64,000 nt of DNA from Arthrobacter sp. AZCC_0090 (GTDB lineage: Bacteria > Actinomycetota > Actinomycetes > Actinomycetales > Micrococcaceae). Both the position numbers and the translations under genes were made by a program. Shown piece after piece: positions 36,230 through 44,903 of this stretch. The notes under the pieces are model-generated. The model saw only the letters and a program-made list of their open reading frames with translations, had not been told where the DNA came from and made no database searches. Position 1 is the first letter of the stretch. Every line of letters starts with the position of its first letter. The stretch lies in assembly GCF_014207375.1 (NCBI RefSeq), contig NZ_JACHEE010000002.1, positions 471,913 to 535,912 on the forward strand, written 5' to 3'.

Positions 36230-36901
36230 ATGCAGCGCATCCCGGAAGCCGACCACGAGGCTGATCTCGCCGCGTTCTACGACCGGCAGGCCACTCTCCT
36301 GCACACCCGCGCCCTGACGCCGCACCGGGTGGAATGCCGCGATTGGTTCATCCGTCTACTCAAGGACGAGCACAGGCATTCGCTGTTCGAACTGGGCTGC
36401 GGGACCGGAATCGAGGGCCTCAAGTTCGTGGAGGCAGGAATCCACTACACGGGGGTCGACCTTTCCGAGGAGAGCATCCACCTCGCTAGGGCCAAAGGCT
36501 TGGACGCCAGCGTGGCCAGCGGCCGGGCCCTGCCGTTCGCCGACGCCACTTTTCCTGCCGTGTGGACCATGAGTACTCTCCTCCATGTCCCCAACACTCG
36601 AATCCACGACGTCCTCAGCGAACTCGTGCGGGTCGCGGCGCCCGGTGCGCCAATCGGCGTCGGGCTCTGGTCGGGTGACGATGAGGAAGTTCTCAACCCG
36701 GAAGACGAAGACGAGCCGCGACGGTTCTTCAGCCGGCGGAGCGACGCCGCCGTGCGCCACATCTTCGGTGCGCACGGCACGGTGGAACACTTTGAGACCT
36801 GGCCCGAAGGCACGGGTGCAGAGTCCGGGCCGGGTGCGGGAAAATGGATCCAGCACTACCAGTTCCTGGTCCTCCGGACGCCTTCCGGCCCAACTGGCTA
36901 G
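36230..36901 (+). CDS. Class I SAM-dependent methyltransferase
   Basis: A 223-residue protein with the SAM-binding motif FELGCGTGIEGLKFVEAG near residue 45 and VDLSEESIHLARAKG after it (motif II region). The substrate is unknown. It starts 21 nt after purU and is probably co-transcribed. Its stop codon overlaps the left arm of the inverted repeat at 36901-36942. Confidence 0.88.
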   Translation: MQRIPEADHEADLAAFYDRQATLLHTRALTPHRVECRDWFIRLLKDEHRHSLFELGCGTGIEGLKFVEAGIHYTGVDLSEESIHLARAKGLDASVASGRALPFADATFPAVWTMSTLLHVPNTRIHDVLSELVRVAAPGAPIGVGLWSGDDEEVLNPEDEDEPRRFFSRRSDAAVRHIFGAHGTVEHFETWPEGTGAESGPGAGKWIQHYQFLVLRTPSGPTG

Positions 36902-36942
36902 CAGTAGGTGCCGTAATAAGGCGTCAAAACGACACCTACTGC
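36901..36942. repeat. Inverted repeat after the methyltransferase gene
   Basis: GCAGTAGGTG and CACCTACTGC pair over 10 bp. After one mismatch CGT/ACG adds three more pairs, enclosing AATAAGGCGTCAAA. It could terminate the purU-methyltransferase transcript, or be one copy of an intergenic palindromic repeat family. Confidence 0.6.
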
Positions 36943-36983
36943 GAGTGAGTTGGGCCGGGGCCAGCATGTTCTAGGCTTGGCCC

Positions 36984-37508
36984 ATGGCTCCCATTTACTC
37001 CTTCGCCGGCGACACCCCGGTCATCCATGACACTGCCTTCGTAGCTCCCACGGCGTCCATCATCGGCAAGGCCACCCTTGGCGAGGACTCCAGCGCCTTC
37101 TACGGTGTGTCCGTCCGGGCAGACACCGCTGCCATCAGCGTCGGCGCCGGCTCGAACCTGCAGGACAACGTGGTCCTGCACGCCGACCCCGGCTTCCCCT
37201 GCACGGTCGGCGAGCGCGTCAGCGTTGGGCACAGCGCAGTCGTACACGGATGCACGGTGGAGGACGACTGCCTCATCGGCATGAGTGCCACTATCCTGAA
37301 CGGCGCCGTTATCGGCACCGGTTCGCTCGTGGCGGCGGGCGCCGTCGTGCTTGAGGGGACTGTCATCCCGCCGCGATCCTTGGTTGCCGGCGTGCCTGCC
37401 AAAGTGCGCCGCGAACTGAGTGAGGAAGAGCTCGACGGCGTGAAACACAACGCGGCTCACTACCGGGAGCTGGCAGCGGCCCACCGAGAGATGCACGCAC
37501 AGGATTAA
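36984..37508 (+). CDS. Gamma-carbonic anhydrase family protein
   Basis: A 174-residue left-handed beta-helix protein of the CA/YrdA group. Hexapeptide repeats run through the chain, and metal-ligand histidines lie in NVVLHADPGFPC and SVGHSAVVHGCTVEDDCLIGM. Carbonic anhydrase activity is not assured in this group. It faces the FAD oxidase gene across a bidirectional terminator. Confidence 0.92.
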   Translation: MAPIYSFAGDTPVIHDTAFVAPTASIIGKATLGEDSSAFYGVSVRADTAAISVGAGSNLQDNVVLHADPGFPCTVGERVSVGHSAVVHGCTVEDDCLIGMSATILNGAVIGTGSLVAAGAVVLEGTVIPPRSLVAGVPAKVRRELSEEELDGVKHNAAHYRELAAAHREMHAQD

Positions 37509-37511
37509 GAA

Positions 37512-37551
37512 CGAAATGCCCGGCAGGAGGGTTCTCCTGCCGGGCATTTCG
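37512..37551. terminator. Bidirectional terminator
   Basis: CGAAATGCCCGGCAGGAG and CTCCTGCCGGGCATTTCG pair perfectly over 18 bp around GGTT, between two convergent genes. The A/T-rich outer ends provide tails in both directions. Confidence 0.92.
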
Positions 37552-37575
37552 TGTCCGAGATAGGGCCGGATACGG

Positions 37576-39300
37576 CTAGTCCAGGCTGATCGGCCCCAAT
37601 TCGTCCAACAAGTCTCCGGGACCGGGGTTGCCGGCCACGGAGGAACCGCCCAAGTGGTTCACCACGCCCCACACGGCGTTCAACCCTGTGGTGACGGCGC
37701 CTTCGGCCCAGCCCGCGGTGAACGAGACGTCGTCGCCGGCCAGGAAGATCCCGCGTTGGCTCTCGGACAGCTTGTCCTGCTTGAAGTGCGTGAACAGGCG
37801 CTGCTGGTAGCGGTAGTGCCCCGGCAGGTTGGCCTTGAAGGCACCCATGAAGTTGGGGTCGGCTTCCCAGGAGACCGTGATGGGCTGGCCCACGATGTGG
37901 CTCGCGATGTCCACGCCCGGGTAGATCTGCTCAAGTGAGTGCAGCATGAGTTTGACGCGTTCCTCGGCGCTGAGCGAGAGCCACTTCAGGGCGTCGTCGT
38001 TCCACGTGTAGGAAAGCAGGATGACGGCGGGCTTGTCCGCGCCGTCGTCGAGCAGGTACGTTGCCCGGTTGAGCCGGTCGGTCAGGGTCATGGACAGCAC
38101 TTCGCGGCCCGTTTCGGGGTCGATGTCCTTCCAGAACGGCCGGTCCACCATCACAAAGGTCTTGGACGACTGCATGTAGTGCGAGCGCTCGATCGCGGTC
38201 CACAGCTCCGAGGGGAACAACGATTCCTGGGTGTGGATCCGCGTGGACAGCAACCAGGACTGGCACGTAGTCACGACGGCGGGGTAGCCGGATTCCCGGC
38301 CCCAACGTTCGCGCACCAACAGATCTCCGTTGTCGCCGCGTTCGATGCGGTCCACGGCTCCGCGCGGGGAACCGGAATGCAGCGATGCCAGCGAGGTGCC
38401 CTCTGGCCAGTGGGCCATGCCCGACGGCGCGTGGTGCCATAGTGCCTCGGGGAGCCGTTGCGCTCCTCCCGCGATGAGCCGGTGCTGGTCATCGGCGTCG
38501 GTGTAGACGACGCGCAGGATCTCAAGGATGGAGTTGGGGAAGTCGGTGTCCCAGCCGCCCGTGCCGAAGCCCACCTGCCCGAAGGCCTCGCGGTGCGCGA
38601 ACCCGGCCTCCTTGAAGGACTTGCTCGCGGCGATGAAGCCGTAGAAGGTCTGCTCATCCAAGAGCGGGAGCAGCTCGTTCCACAGTTCCTTGATCCGGGT
38701 AGTGTCGCGGACCCGGATGGCTTCCTGCATTTCCTGGAACGCGGCACCGTCATTCACGGCGGACTTCCAGGCTGCGGCAACCTCGTGGAAGAACTCCGGC
38801 AGGTCAGCCGAGGTGGCAGCGTAGTGCTTTTGTCCGGCCAGCTCGATCACTGTGCTTGACGTTGCGGGCGCGAGCGGGTTGGGGAATTCCTGGGTGTCCA
38901 GGCCGAGGAGGTCCACGTAGTGGTAGAACGCCTTGCCGGACACCGGGAAGCGCATGCCGCCGAGGTCTGCCACCACTCCTGGAGCGGAGGGGAAGCTCGC
39001 AGTGCGCAGCCGCCCGCCGATCTGGTCAGCCTCATAGACCACGGGGCGTAGTCCGAGTTTCATAAGCTCATAGGCCGTGACGAGTCCGGACAGGCCTGCG
39101 CCGATCACCGCGACCTCCGTGCCGTGCAGTTCCGGCGGAACAACCGCCAATCCATCGGGGTGGGCCAGGTAGTGGTCGTAGCTGAACGGGAAGTCCGGAT
39201 TCAGCATAGTGATGGGAGCGTCGGCCGGCGTTGCTTGGGAAATTCCCGTGTCCCCTGCGCGGGGTGTGGGTTCCGTGGGCAATTCGGTGGCGATGGTCAT
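37576..39300 (-). CDS. Flavin amine/amino-acid oxidase family protein (tryptophan 2-monooxygenase-like)
   Basis: A 574-residue FAD enzyme. The dinucleotide site VAVIGAGLSGLVTAYEL lies near residue 64, followed by IGGRLRT and DLGGMRFPVSGKAFYHY. The C-terminal FAD region is GIFLAGDDVSFTAGWAEGAVTTG. The extended N-terminus and overall length match L-amino-acid oxidase/tryptophan 2-monooxygenase relatives more than small monoamine oxidases. Its ATG overlaps the stop of the amino-acid permease by 4 nt, so the permease probably delivers its substrate. Confidence 0.88.
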   Translation of the reverse strand: MTIATELPTEPTPRAGDTGISQATPADAPITMLNPDFPFSYDHYLAHPDGLAVVPPELHGTEVAVIGAGLSGLVTAYELMKLGLRPVVYEADQIGGRLRTASFPSAPGVVADLGGMRFPVSGKAFYHYVDLLGLDTQEFPNPLAPATSSTVIELAGQKHYAATSADLPEFFHEVAAAWKSAVNDGAAFQEMQEAIRVRDTTRIKELWNELLPLLDEQTFYGFIAASKSFKEAGFAHREAFGQVGFGTGGWDTDFPNSILEILRVVYTDADDQHRLIAGGAQRLPEALWHHAPSGMAHWPEGTSLASLHSGSPRGAVDRIERGDNGDLLVRERWGRESGYPAVVTTCQSWLLSTRIHTQESLFPSELWTAIERSHYMQSSKTFVMVDRPFWKDIDPETGREVLSMTLTDRLNRATYLLDDGADKPAVILLSYTWNDDALKWLSLSAEERVKLMLHSLEQIYPGVDIASHIVGQPITVSWEADPNFMGAFKANLPGHYRYQQRLFTHFKQDKLSESQRGIFLAGDDVSFTAGWAEGAVTTGLNAVWGVVNHLGGSSVAGNPGPGDLLDELGPISLD

Positions 39301-40832
39301 GAAAGTTCTGCCTTCACAGTTTCCGGGTCGGCGACCCTGGCGGATAGTTCACGGTATTCCTGTTCGGTCAGGGCCGCTACCTTGGAGTTCCGGCGTCCAT
39401 AGCCGAAGTAGAGCGCGATCCCCACGAGCATCCAGCCACCAAACACCACCCAGGTGTCGGCGCCCAAGTTGGCCATGAGGTAGGCACAAATCAGCGTGCC
39501 GAGGACGGGGGTGATCGGGTAGAGCGGCACGCGGAAGCTGCGCTTGAGCTCCGGGCGGTTGCGCCGCAGGTAGATGACGGCCACGTTGACCAGCGCGAAC
39601 GCGAAGAGGGTGCCGATGCTGGTGGCGTCGGCCAGCGCGCCGAGCGGGACGAGCCCCGCGGTGAGTGCGACGGCGGTGCCCACGATCAGTGTTCCGGCCA
39701 CCGGAGTGCCGGTTCGCGGGGAGATACGGCCGAAGACCTCCGGTACCAGTCCGTCGCGGGACATGGAGAGCAGGATACGGGTCTGGCCGTAGAGCACGGT
39801 CAGGACGATGCTGGCAATGGCGAGCACGGCTCCGATGGAGAAGACGAGCGCGATCCAGGGCTGGTGGGTGGTTTCCTCGAGGATCTGGACGAGGGCCGCC
39901 TCGGTGCCGCCGAACCATTCCCACGGCCGGGCGCCGATGGCTGCCACAGCGACCAGGACGTAGATGCTGGTCACGATCACCATGGAGAGCAGGATGGCGC
40001 GGGGCAGGTCGCGCTTGGGGTTGCGTGCTTCTTCGCCGGCGGTGGAGGCGGCGTCGAAGCCGATGTAGGAGAAGAAGACCCTGGACGCAGCGGCCGAGAC
40101 GCCTGCGGCACCCATCGGCATGAGGGGTTCGAAGTTGCCGGCGTTGAATGCGGTGAAGGCAACGGCGCAGAAGAACAGCAGGATGACGATCTTGATGGTC
40201 ACGATCGCGGTGTTGATCCAGGCGCTCTCCTTGGCGCCGCGCACCAGCAGGATCATGGCAAGGACCACGATCGCCATGGCGGGGACGTTGACCACGCCGC
40301 CGCTGCCCGGTGGCTGGGACATGGCGTCCGGCAGGACCTGCCCGAACGCTGCCAGGGTTTCGTTCACGTATTGCCCTGCACCGACGGCCACCGCAGCTAC
40401 GGAGACGGCGTATTCGAGGACGAGGCACCAGCCACAAATCCAGGCCATGCCCTCGCCCATCGTGGCGTAGGAGTAGGAATAACTGGAACCGGCCACAGGC
40501 ACAAGGCCCGCCATTTCCGCGTAGGACACGGCGGAGAACAGGGCAGCGAGGCCCGCCACCACGAAGGAAATCCAGACCGCGGGGCCGGCCAGGGGGACGG
40601 ATTCTCCCAGGATCACCAGAATTCCCGTGCCCAGGGTGGCGCCAACGCTGATCATGGTCAGCTGGAGGACACCGAAGCTGCGGACCAGTGGCGTTCCGCT
40701 TTTGCTGCTTCCGGCTTCGCTGACCATCTGACCGATGGGCTTGCGGCGCAGCAGTTGCGCACCGAGCCCCGGACGGCGAGCGGCCTCTGCGGCATGTATT
40801 GGCTTGGTCTGGGTGGTGGTAGGCACAGTCAC
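39297..40832 (-). CDS. APC-superfamily amino acid permease (CAT-like)
   Basis: A 511-residue transporter with 12-14 helices. The GTG at 40832 (VTVPTTTQTKPIHAAEAA) is 8 nt after AAGGGA; the longer frame lacks a ribosome site. The first helix carries SVGATLGTGILVILGES, the substrate-backbone motif of the superfamily, and FFSYIGFDAASTAGEEARNP is the CAT-family loop. It is divergent from the alanine racemase gene across 99 bp. Confidence 0.93.
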   Translation of the reverse strand: MTVPTTTQTKPIHAAEAARRPGLGAQLLRRKPIGQMVSEAGSSKSGTPLVRSFGVLQLTMISVGATLGTGILVILGESVPLAGPAVWISFVVAGLAALFSAVSYAEMAGLVPVAGSSYSYSYATMGEGMAWICGWCLVLEYAVSVAAVAVGAGQYVNETLAAFGQVLPDAMSQPPGSGGVVNVPAMAIVVLAMILLVRGAKESAWINTAIVTIKIVILLFFCAVAFTAFNAGNFEPLMPMGAAGVSAAASRVFFSYIGFDAASTAGEEARNPKRDLPRAILLSMVIVTSIYVLVAVAAIGARPWEWFGGTEAALVQILEETTHQPWIALVFSIGAVLAIASIVLTVLYGQTRILLSMSRDGLVPEVFGRISPRTGTPVAGTLIVGTAVALTAGLVPLGALADATSIGTLFAFALVNVAVIYLRRNRPELKRSFRVPLYPITPVLGTLICAYLMANLGADTWVVFGGWMLVGIALYFGYGRRNSKVAALTEQEYRELSARVADPETVKAELS

Positions 40833-40917
40833 CGTTGACGTCCCTTCAGAGTAGTTTGCGGTTTCCCCTGTCCACCGTAAGCCTGTGAGCCAGCTCTCAG
40901 GACGGTGCAAAATGACC

Positions 40918-40923
40918 TATAGT
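40918..40923 (+). promoter_or_regulatory. Possible -10 element giving a leaderless alr transcript
   Basis: TATAGT lies 8 nt upstream of the alr ATG at 40932 and no ribosome site is present before that ATG. Transcription would then start at or near the ATG, a common arrangement in actinobacteria. The -35 region is poor. Confidence 0.5.
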
Positions 40924-40931
40924 GATCAACC

Positions 40932-42152
40932 ATGAGACGTATTGCACAATCAGAAACGACGCCGGAAGCGGCGCTTTCGGGGCAGGTCAGCGTTGACCTG
41001 TCCGCGATTTCAGACAACATCAAAGCCCTCAAAAAGCGCACGGCGGCGCCGCATTTCATGGCGGTCGTCAAGGGGAACGGCTACGGGCACGGCCTCGTGG
41101 ATGTGGCCCGCGCGGCAGTGGAAGCAGGAGCCGATTGGCTGGGAACCGCCCAGTTGAGCGAAGCCATCACCTTGCGCCAAGCGGGCATCGCCGTGCCGGT
41201 CTTGTCCTGGCTCTATCTGGCATCCCAGACCAGCGCAACCATCCGCGAGGCACTTGAGTACGACGTCGACGTTTCGCTTGGGAGCGTCCGTCAACTTGAG
41301 GTCCTGGCGGGGATCGCGAGGCAATTGGGCCGCCCCGCCGTCGTGCACCTGGAGCTGGACAGCGGCCTCAGCCGCGGCGGCGCGCGAAAGGAAGACTGGC
41401 CAGAGCTCGTTGCCCACGCACGCGAGGCTGAACAAGACGGCACCGTGCTGGTCCGCGGTATCTGGACCCACTTGGCGTGGGCCGATGTTCCCGCCCACCC
41501 CGGCAACGCTGCAGCCGTAGCGGAATTCGAAGACGCCGTTCGCGAAGCCTGCACCGCCGGCCTGGACCCACAACTGCGGCACGTATCCAGCTCGGCAAAC
41601 ATCCTGGACCGGCCCGAATTCCATTTCGACATGGTCCGTGCGGGACTGGCCATCTATGGGTTGGCCCCCGCTGACCACCTGAATCCCGCCGACTTTGGAC
41701 TGCGCCCCGCCTTGAGCGTCACCGCACCGCTCGTCATGGTCAAGAAGGTCCCGGCGGGGACGGGTGTCAGTTACGAACACCAGGCCATCACGCACGAGCC
41801 GCGCTATCTCGGACTCATCCCCCTCGGCTACGCGGACGGCATCCCCAAGGGCATCAGCGGCCGGAGCCTGGTACAAATCGCCGGACGGAAAGTTCCCGTG
41901 ATCGGCAAGGTATGCATGGACCAGTTCATGGTGGACCTCGGCCCGGATGCTTCCGGGATCGACGTCGGAGATACGGCGGTACTGTTCGGCGATCCGGCCG
42001 GAGGGGCTGCGAGCGCCGACGATTGGGGCGCCGCGATCGGCAGTCACGGAGACGAGATCATCAACCGGATCGCACCGCGACTCCCCCGCGTGTATGAGTC
42101 CGGCGCCTACGAGTGCCCCGACTACCAGGAGGCAGCGAGCGATGTCTCCTGA
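40932..42152 (+). CDS. alr: Alanine racemase
   Basis: PLP enzyme interconverting L- and D-alanine, for cell-wall synthesis or catabolism. A 406-residue protein. The PLP lysine lies in FMAVVKGNGYGHGL near residue 47 (usual KANAYGHG, so two substitutions). HVSSSANILDRPEFHFDMVRAG and GTGVSYEHQA (catalytic Tyr) are also present, then VCMDQFMVDLG. Its end overlaps the PucR gene by 11 nt. The amino-acid permease and oxidase beside it suggest a catabolic role. Confidence 0.94.
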   Translation: MRRIAQSETTPEAALSGQVSVDLSAISDNIKALKKRTAAPHFMAVVKGNGYGHGLVDVARAAVEAGADWLGTAQLSEAITLRQAGIAVPVLSWLYLASQTSATIREALEYDVDVSLGSVRQLEVLAGIARQLGRPAVVHLELDSGLSRGGARKEDWPELVAHAREAEQDGTVLVRGIWTHLAWADVPAHPGNAAAVAEFEDAVREACTAGLDPQLRHVSSSANILDRPEFHFDMVRAGLAIYGLAPADHLNPADFGLRPALSVTAPLVMVKKVPAGTGVSYEHQAITHEPRYLGLIPLGYADGIPKGISGRSLVQIAGRKVPVIGKVCMDQFMVDLGPDASGIDVGDTAVLFGDPAGGAASADDWGAAIGSHGDEIINRIAPRLPRVYESGAYECPDYQEAASDVS

Positions 42153-43764
42153 GCCGACCCCCGGCCGCCTGAGTTTCGTCACGCTTGAGCAGTTCCTGAA
42201 GCAGCTGCCGCCCGAGTTGGAGATCCTCCACGACGGCGGCAGCGGCGGGGAGTTGCTGCGCTGGGTTGAACCCAGCGAACTGGACGATCCCACGCCCTAC
42301 CTGCCGGACGGGGAGTTCCTGCTGACCGCGGGGCTCCCTTTCCTGGGTGATGGGGGGTCCAGGGAGAACGTCGACGCCTATGTGAAGCGGCTGGTGGGGG
42401 CCAAAGTGGCGGCGCTGGGGTTCGGGATCAGGCCGTATTTCGACGCCGTCCCGGCCGAGCTACTCAAAGCGTGCCGTCGGCACAAGCTCACCTTGATCGA
42501 GATTCCGGAATCCATCCCGTTCGCAGCGATCGGGCTGGAGTTCTCCCAACTCCTGGAATCGGACAATGCGAAGGTCTTCCGCCAACTCGCGGAGACCAAC
42601 AGGCAACTCATGCGGGCAGTCCTCTCCCCTCGTCCGGAACACGAACTGCTCGCCGCTCTGGTCCAAAAAGCGCCTGTCTGGGCCCTGCTGATCGGCGCGG
42701 ACGGGCGGATCCGTGCACGCGCCCACGCCGCCGGCGGCAGCACCGGCGTCGAGCATTCACTACTGGACCCGATGCTGGAACGGCTCCTTTCGGGCAGCGG
42801 ACCGCGCATTGAGGTGGACGGCTTTGAGCAGCCGGGCTCCGCGATGGTCTTTGGCCACCCGCTGCGGAGCACCAAGGACGCCAACCTCGGCGCCCTGATC
42901 CTCGGATCCGACGTTGCGCTGACTCCCGCCCAGAACAGTGTGGTGCAGTCTGTGGTGGGGCTGCTGGAGTTGCTCGTCCGGCAACGGACCAGCGGCTCGC
43001 TCGCGCCGAGCCAGCTGGCTACAGCGTTGCTCCTGCACCCGGAGAGCCTTGCCACTGGCGGTACTCGGCACATCAATGTACTCAAGGACCTGCTCGCGCA
43101 AAGCCTGTCTTCCACGCGCTCCGCTCCCCTGCGCGTTGTGCAAGGCATCAAAGTGGACTCCCCGGAATGGCCCGCGGGCGACGGCCCTGTGCGCGAGCTG
43201 CTTCAATGGCGGCGCCTCTTCGACACCAAGCTGGTGGAAATCACCGATTACGGATTCGCCGCGATCACGCGTTTGAAGGTTGATGACTCTTTGCTGGACG
43301 ACGTCGAGAAGCTGGGCTGGCGTTTAGTCATCGGCGATCCCACGGAACTGACCGGGCTCGCGGCAGCGCATCAGCGGGTGACGTCGCTCCGCAGCCGGGT
43401 TCAATCGAGTGGCAAGAGCGCCCGAGTGGACGAGGTAACGTGGTCCGTCACTGGGCTTTTGGGGCGCGAGGCTGGTTCGATGTTGGCGGCGCGGCTTCTT
43501 GAACCGGTGCTCTCCTTGGAATCTGATCGGCGCGATCCCCTCTTGACCGTGCTCCGGGGCTGGTTGAGCGAGAACGGCAGCTGGGACGCTTCAGCCAAGC
43601 TCTTGGGCCTACACCGCAACAGCGTGCGCCGCCAGATTGGCCTGCTCGCGGAACTGCTTGATACCGATCTGAACCAGGCCCAGGTGCGGGCAGAACTATG
43701 GATCGCGCTGCAGTACACGGACGGGTTGGTGGGCGGCGCTTCGGACACGATCGGCAATTCCTAG
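42142..43764 (+). CDS. PucR-family transcriptional regulator
   Basis: A 540-residue regulator. The N-terminal purine-catabolism (PucR) domain spans about residues 10-130 and the C-terminal PucR_HTH_30 region has LGLHRNSVRRQIGLLAELLD. ATG 42142 follows AGGAGG by 9 nt and overlaps the alr stop region; a longer upstream frame within alr is a shadow. It probably controls the divergent permease-oxidase pair and alr in response to an amino acid or amine; this is inferred from position. Confidence 0.9.
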   Translation: MSPEPTPGRLSFVTLEQFLKQLPPELEILHDGGSGGELLRWVEPSELDDPTPYLPDGEFLLTAGLPFLGDGGSRENVDAYVKRLVGAKVAALGFGIRPYFDAVPAELLKACRRHKLTLIEIPESIPFAAIGLEFSQLLESDNAKVFRQLAETNRQLMRAVLSPRPEHELLAALVQKAPVWALLIGADGRIRARAHAAGGSTGVEHSLLDPMLERLLSGSGPRIEVDGFEQPGSAMVFGHPLRSTKDANLGALILGSDVALTPAQNSVVQSVVGLLELLVRQRTSGSLAPSQLATALLLHPESLATGGTRHINVLKDLLAQSLSSTRSAPLRVVQGIKVDSPEWPAGDGPVRELLQWRRLFDTKLVEITDYGFAAITRLKVDDSLLDDVEKLGWRLVIGDPTELTGLAAAHQRVTSLRSRVQSSGKSARVDEVTWSVTGLLGREAGSMLAARLLEPVLSLESDRRDPLLTVLRGWLSENGSWDASAKLLGLHRNSVRRQIGLLAELLDTDLNQAQVRAELWIALQYTDGLVGGASDTIGNS

Positions 43765-43778
43765 ATCGCGCGCGTGGG

Positions 43779-43916
43779 TCGACTGAGCTGGAACGGCTGC
43801 TTTCCCTCTGCGCCCGTCCCGCCGACGTCGGACAGACCGGCGACGAGCAATGGCATGTCCTTGCCGACCCTGAGGGCAACGAGTTCTGCCTCCTGCGCAA
43901 GCGGCTTGATCCCTGA
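43779..43916 (+). pseudogene. C-terminal remnant of a VOC/glyoxalase-like protein
   Basis: After the PucR stop one frame reads GDEQWHVLADPEGNEFCLLR and ends at 43916. This is the characteristic tail of VOC-superfamily (Glyoxalase_6-like) proteins. No N-terminal half is present, so the gene is a fragment joined directly to the PucR 3' end. It marks the left edge of a rearranged region. Confidence 0.75.
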
Positions 43917-43974
43917 CAGCACACGGGACTCGGCTCGTCGGTCAGCCCCGATTCGTTCCCTCAGTCCGCTTCCC

Positions 43975-44187
43975 TCATCGAGGCCTCTGCGAGCGTCGGC
44001 GGAAACTGCTATGCCAAAGGCCCAGCAAGACCGCCAAGACCAGCAGACCGAGAAATACCCAGACGGGCTGGCCCGTTACTGTGGCGAGGAAAGGGCCTCC
44101 AACCACGCCCGCGACAACGGCGACGGCCCATACCGTGAACAAAATGCGTCGTTCCTGCTTAAGAGGCATATTCATGATGCTATCCAT
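43975..44187 (-). CDS. Small two-helix membrane protein (possible immunity protein)
   Basis: A 70-residue protein starting MDSIMNMPLKQERR, with helices at about 15-37 and 42-60 and a basic tail SSFRRRSQRPR. No family is recognised. It starts 15 nt after the end of a Cys-containing frame preceded by a signal-peptide ORF on the same strand. This resembles a peptide plus immunity gene arrangement, so immunity is a guess from context only. Later in-frame ATGs (44175, 44169) are possible starts. Confidence 0.55.
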   Translation of the reverse strand: MDSIMNMPLKQERRILFTVWAVAVVAGVVGGPFLATVTGQPVWVFLGLLVLAVLLGLWHSSFRRRSQRPR

Positions 44188-44201
44188 TCTGGTCCGAGTT
44201 G

Positions 44202-44605
44202 TTACCGGCACTGGGGGCCCATGGACGAAAATGGGTTCCAGCCGTTCGCTGGGTAGATACCCCAGAACGAGAGCCCGACACACTGGCCGTGGTTATCCGC
44301 ATATTGGGCTGTTGCACCAATAGATGCTGCCACCAGGCCGCAAGCGGCTGCCGCGCCCGGCGTTGAGGCCCTGCCGCCCCGTACCGGTGACCACTCCGTA
44401 CTTGTTGCCGGCAGCTCGGTGAACGATCACTCCGCCTGCGTGGCTTTCCCTGCTTCAGTAACGAGCGCCGTCAAAGAAGATCTTGATAAGGCCTTTCCTT
44501 AAGAGGTGCCGCCTGCGCGGCTCCACTGAGAGCGGTTGAGACCGTACAAAGAGCCAACAAAGACCCGTGCACCGCAGCCGTCAACGTGCGTGATTTCAGT
44601 TTCAT
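44202..44605 (-). pseudogene. Decayed secreted-peptide gene
   Basis: AAAGGAGACGAT precedes an ATG at 44605 that encodes a clear Sec signal peptide (SLLALCTVSTALSGAAQA) but stops after 44 codons at 44471. Downstream, another frame reads YADNHGQCVGLSFWGIYP, then NGWNPFSSMGPQCR and a stop at 44202-44204. A third frame gives GVIVHRAAGNKYGVVTG ending at 44293. One or more frameshifts seem to have broken a small secreted protein. Which downstream frame was original cannot be settled without an intact relative. Confidence 0.5.
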
Positions 44606-44633
44606 ATCGTCTCCTTTACGAAGCGACACAAGC

Positions 44634-44792
44634 CTGCACCGCAACAACGCGCGCCGCCAGATTGGCCTGCTCGCGGAAGTGCTTGAAACTGACCTGAACC
44701 AGGCCCAGGTGCGAGCAGAACTCTGGATCGCATTGCGGTACGCGGATCGGTTGGTGGCTGGGTTGGCCGGGATGGACGCGCAGGGCTCCTAG
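44634..44792 (+). pseudogene. Duplicated C-terminal fragment of a PucR-family regulator
   Basis: The frame reads LHRNNARRQIGLLAEVLETD, followed by LNQAQVRAELWIALRYAD and a stop at 44792. It closely matches the last 50 residues of the PucR gene at 43610-43740, also at the DNA level. It is the tail of a second PucR gene, left about 1 kb from the intact one. It brackets the VOC fragment and the decayed peptide locus. Confidence 0.85.
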
Positions 44793-44903
44793 TTTTGGCA
44801 TTTCCGGGGCGCCGGCAACACTGTGAGAGCCCTTTGCCGGGATCCAGGCTTCATGCCGCGAGACCGGCGCGCCTCATACCGAATCAACGAAGCCAGGCGA
44901 GCG

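Noticed and set aside
41947..42141. Upstream extension of the PucR gene inside alr
   Set aside because: It is a reverse-reading artefact of the alr coding sequence. ATG 42142 has an AGGAGG site and gives a normal PucR N-terminus.
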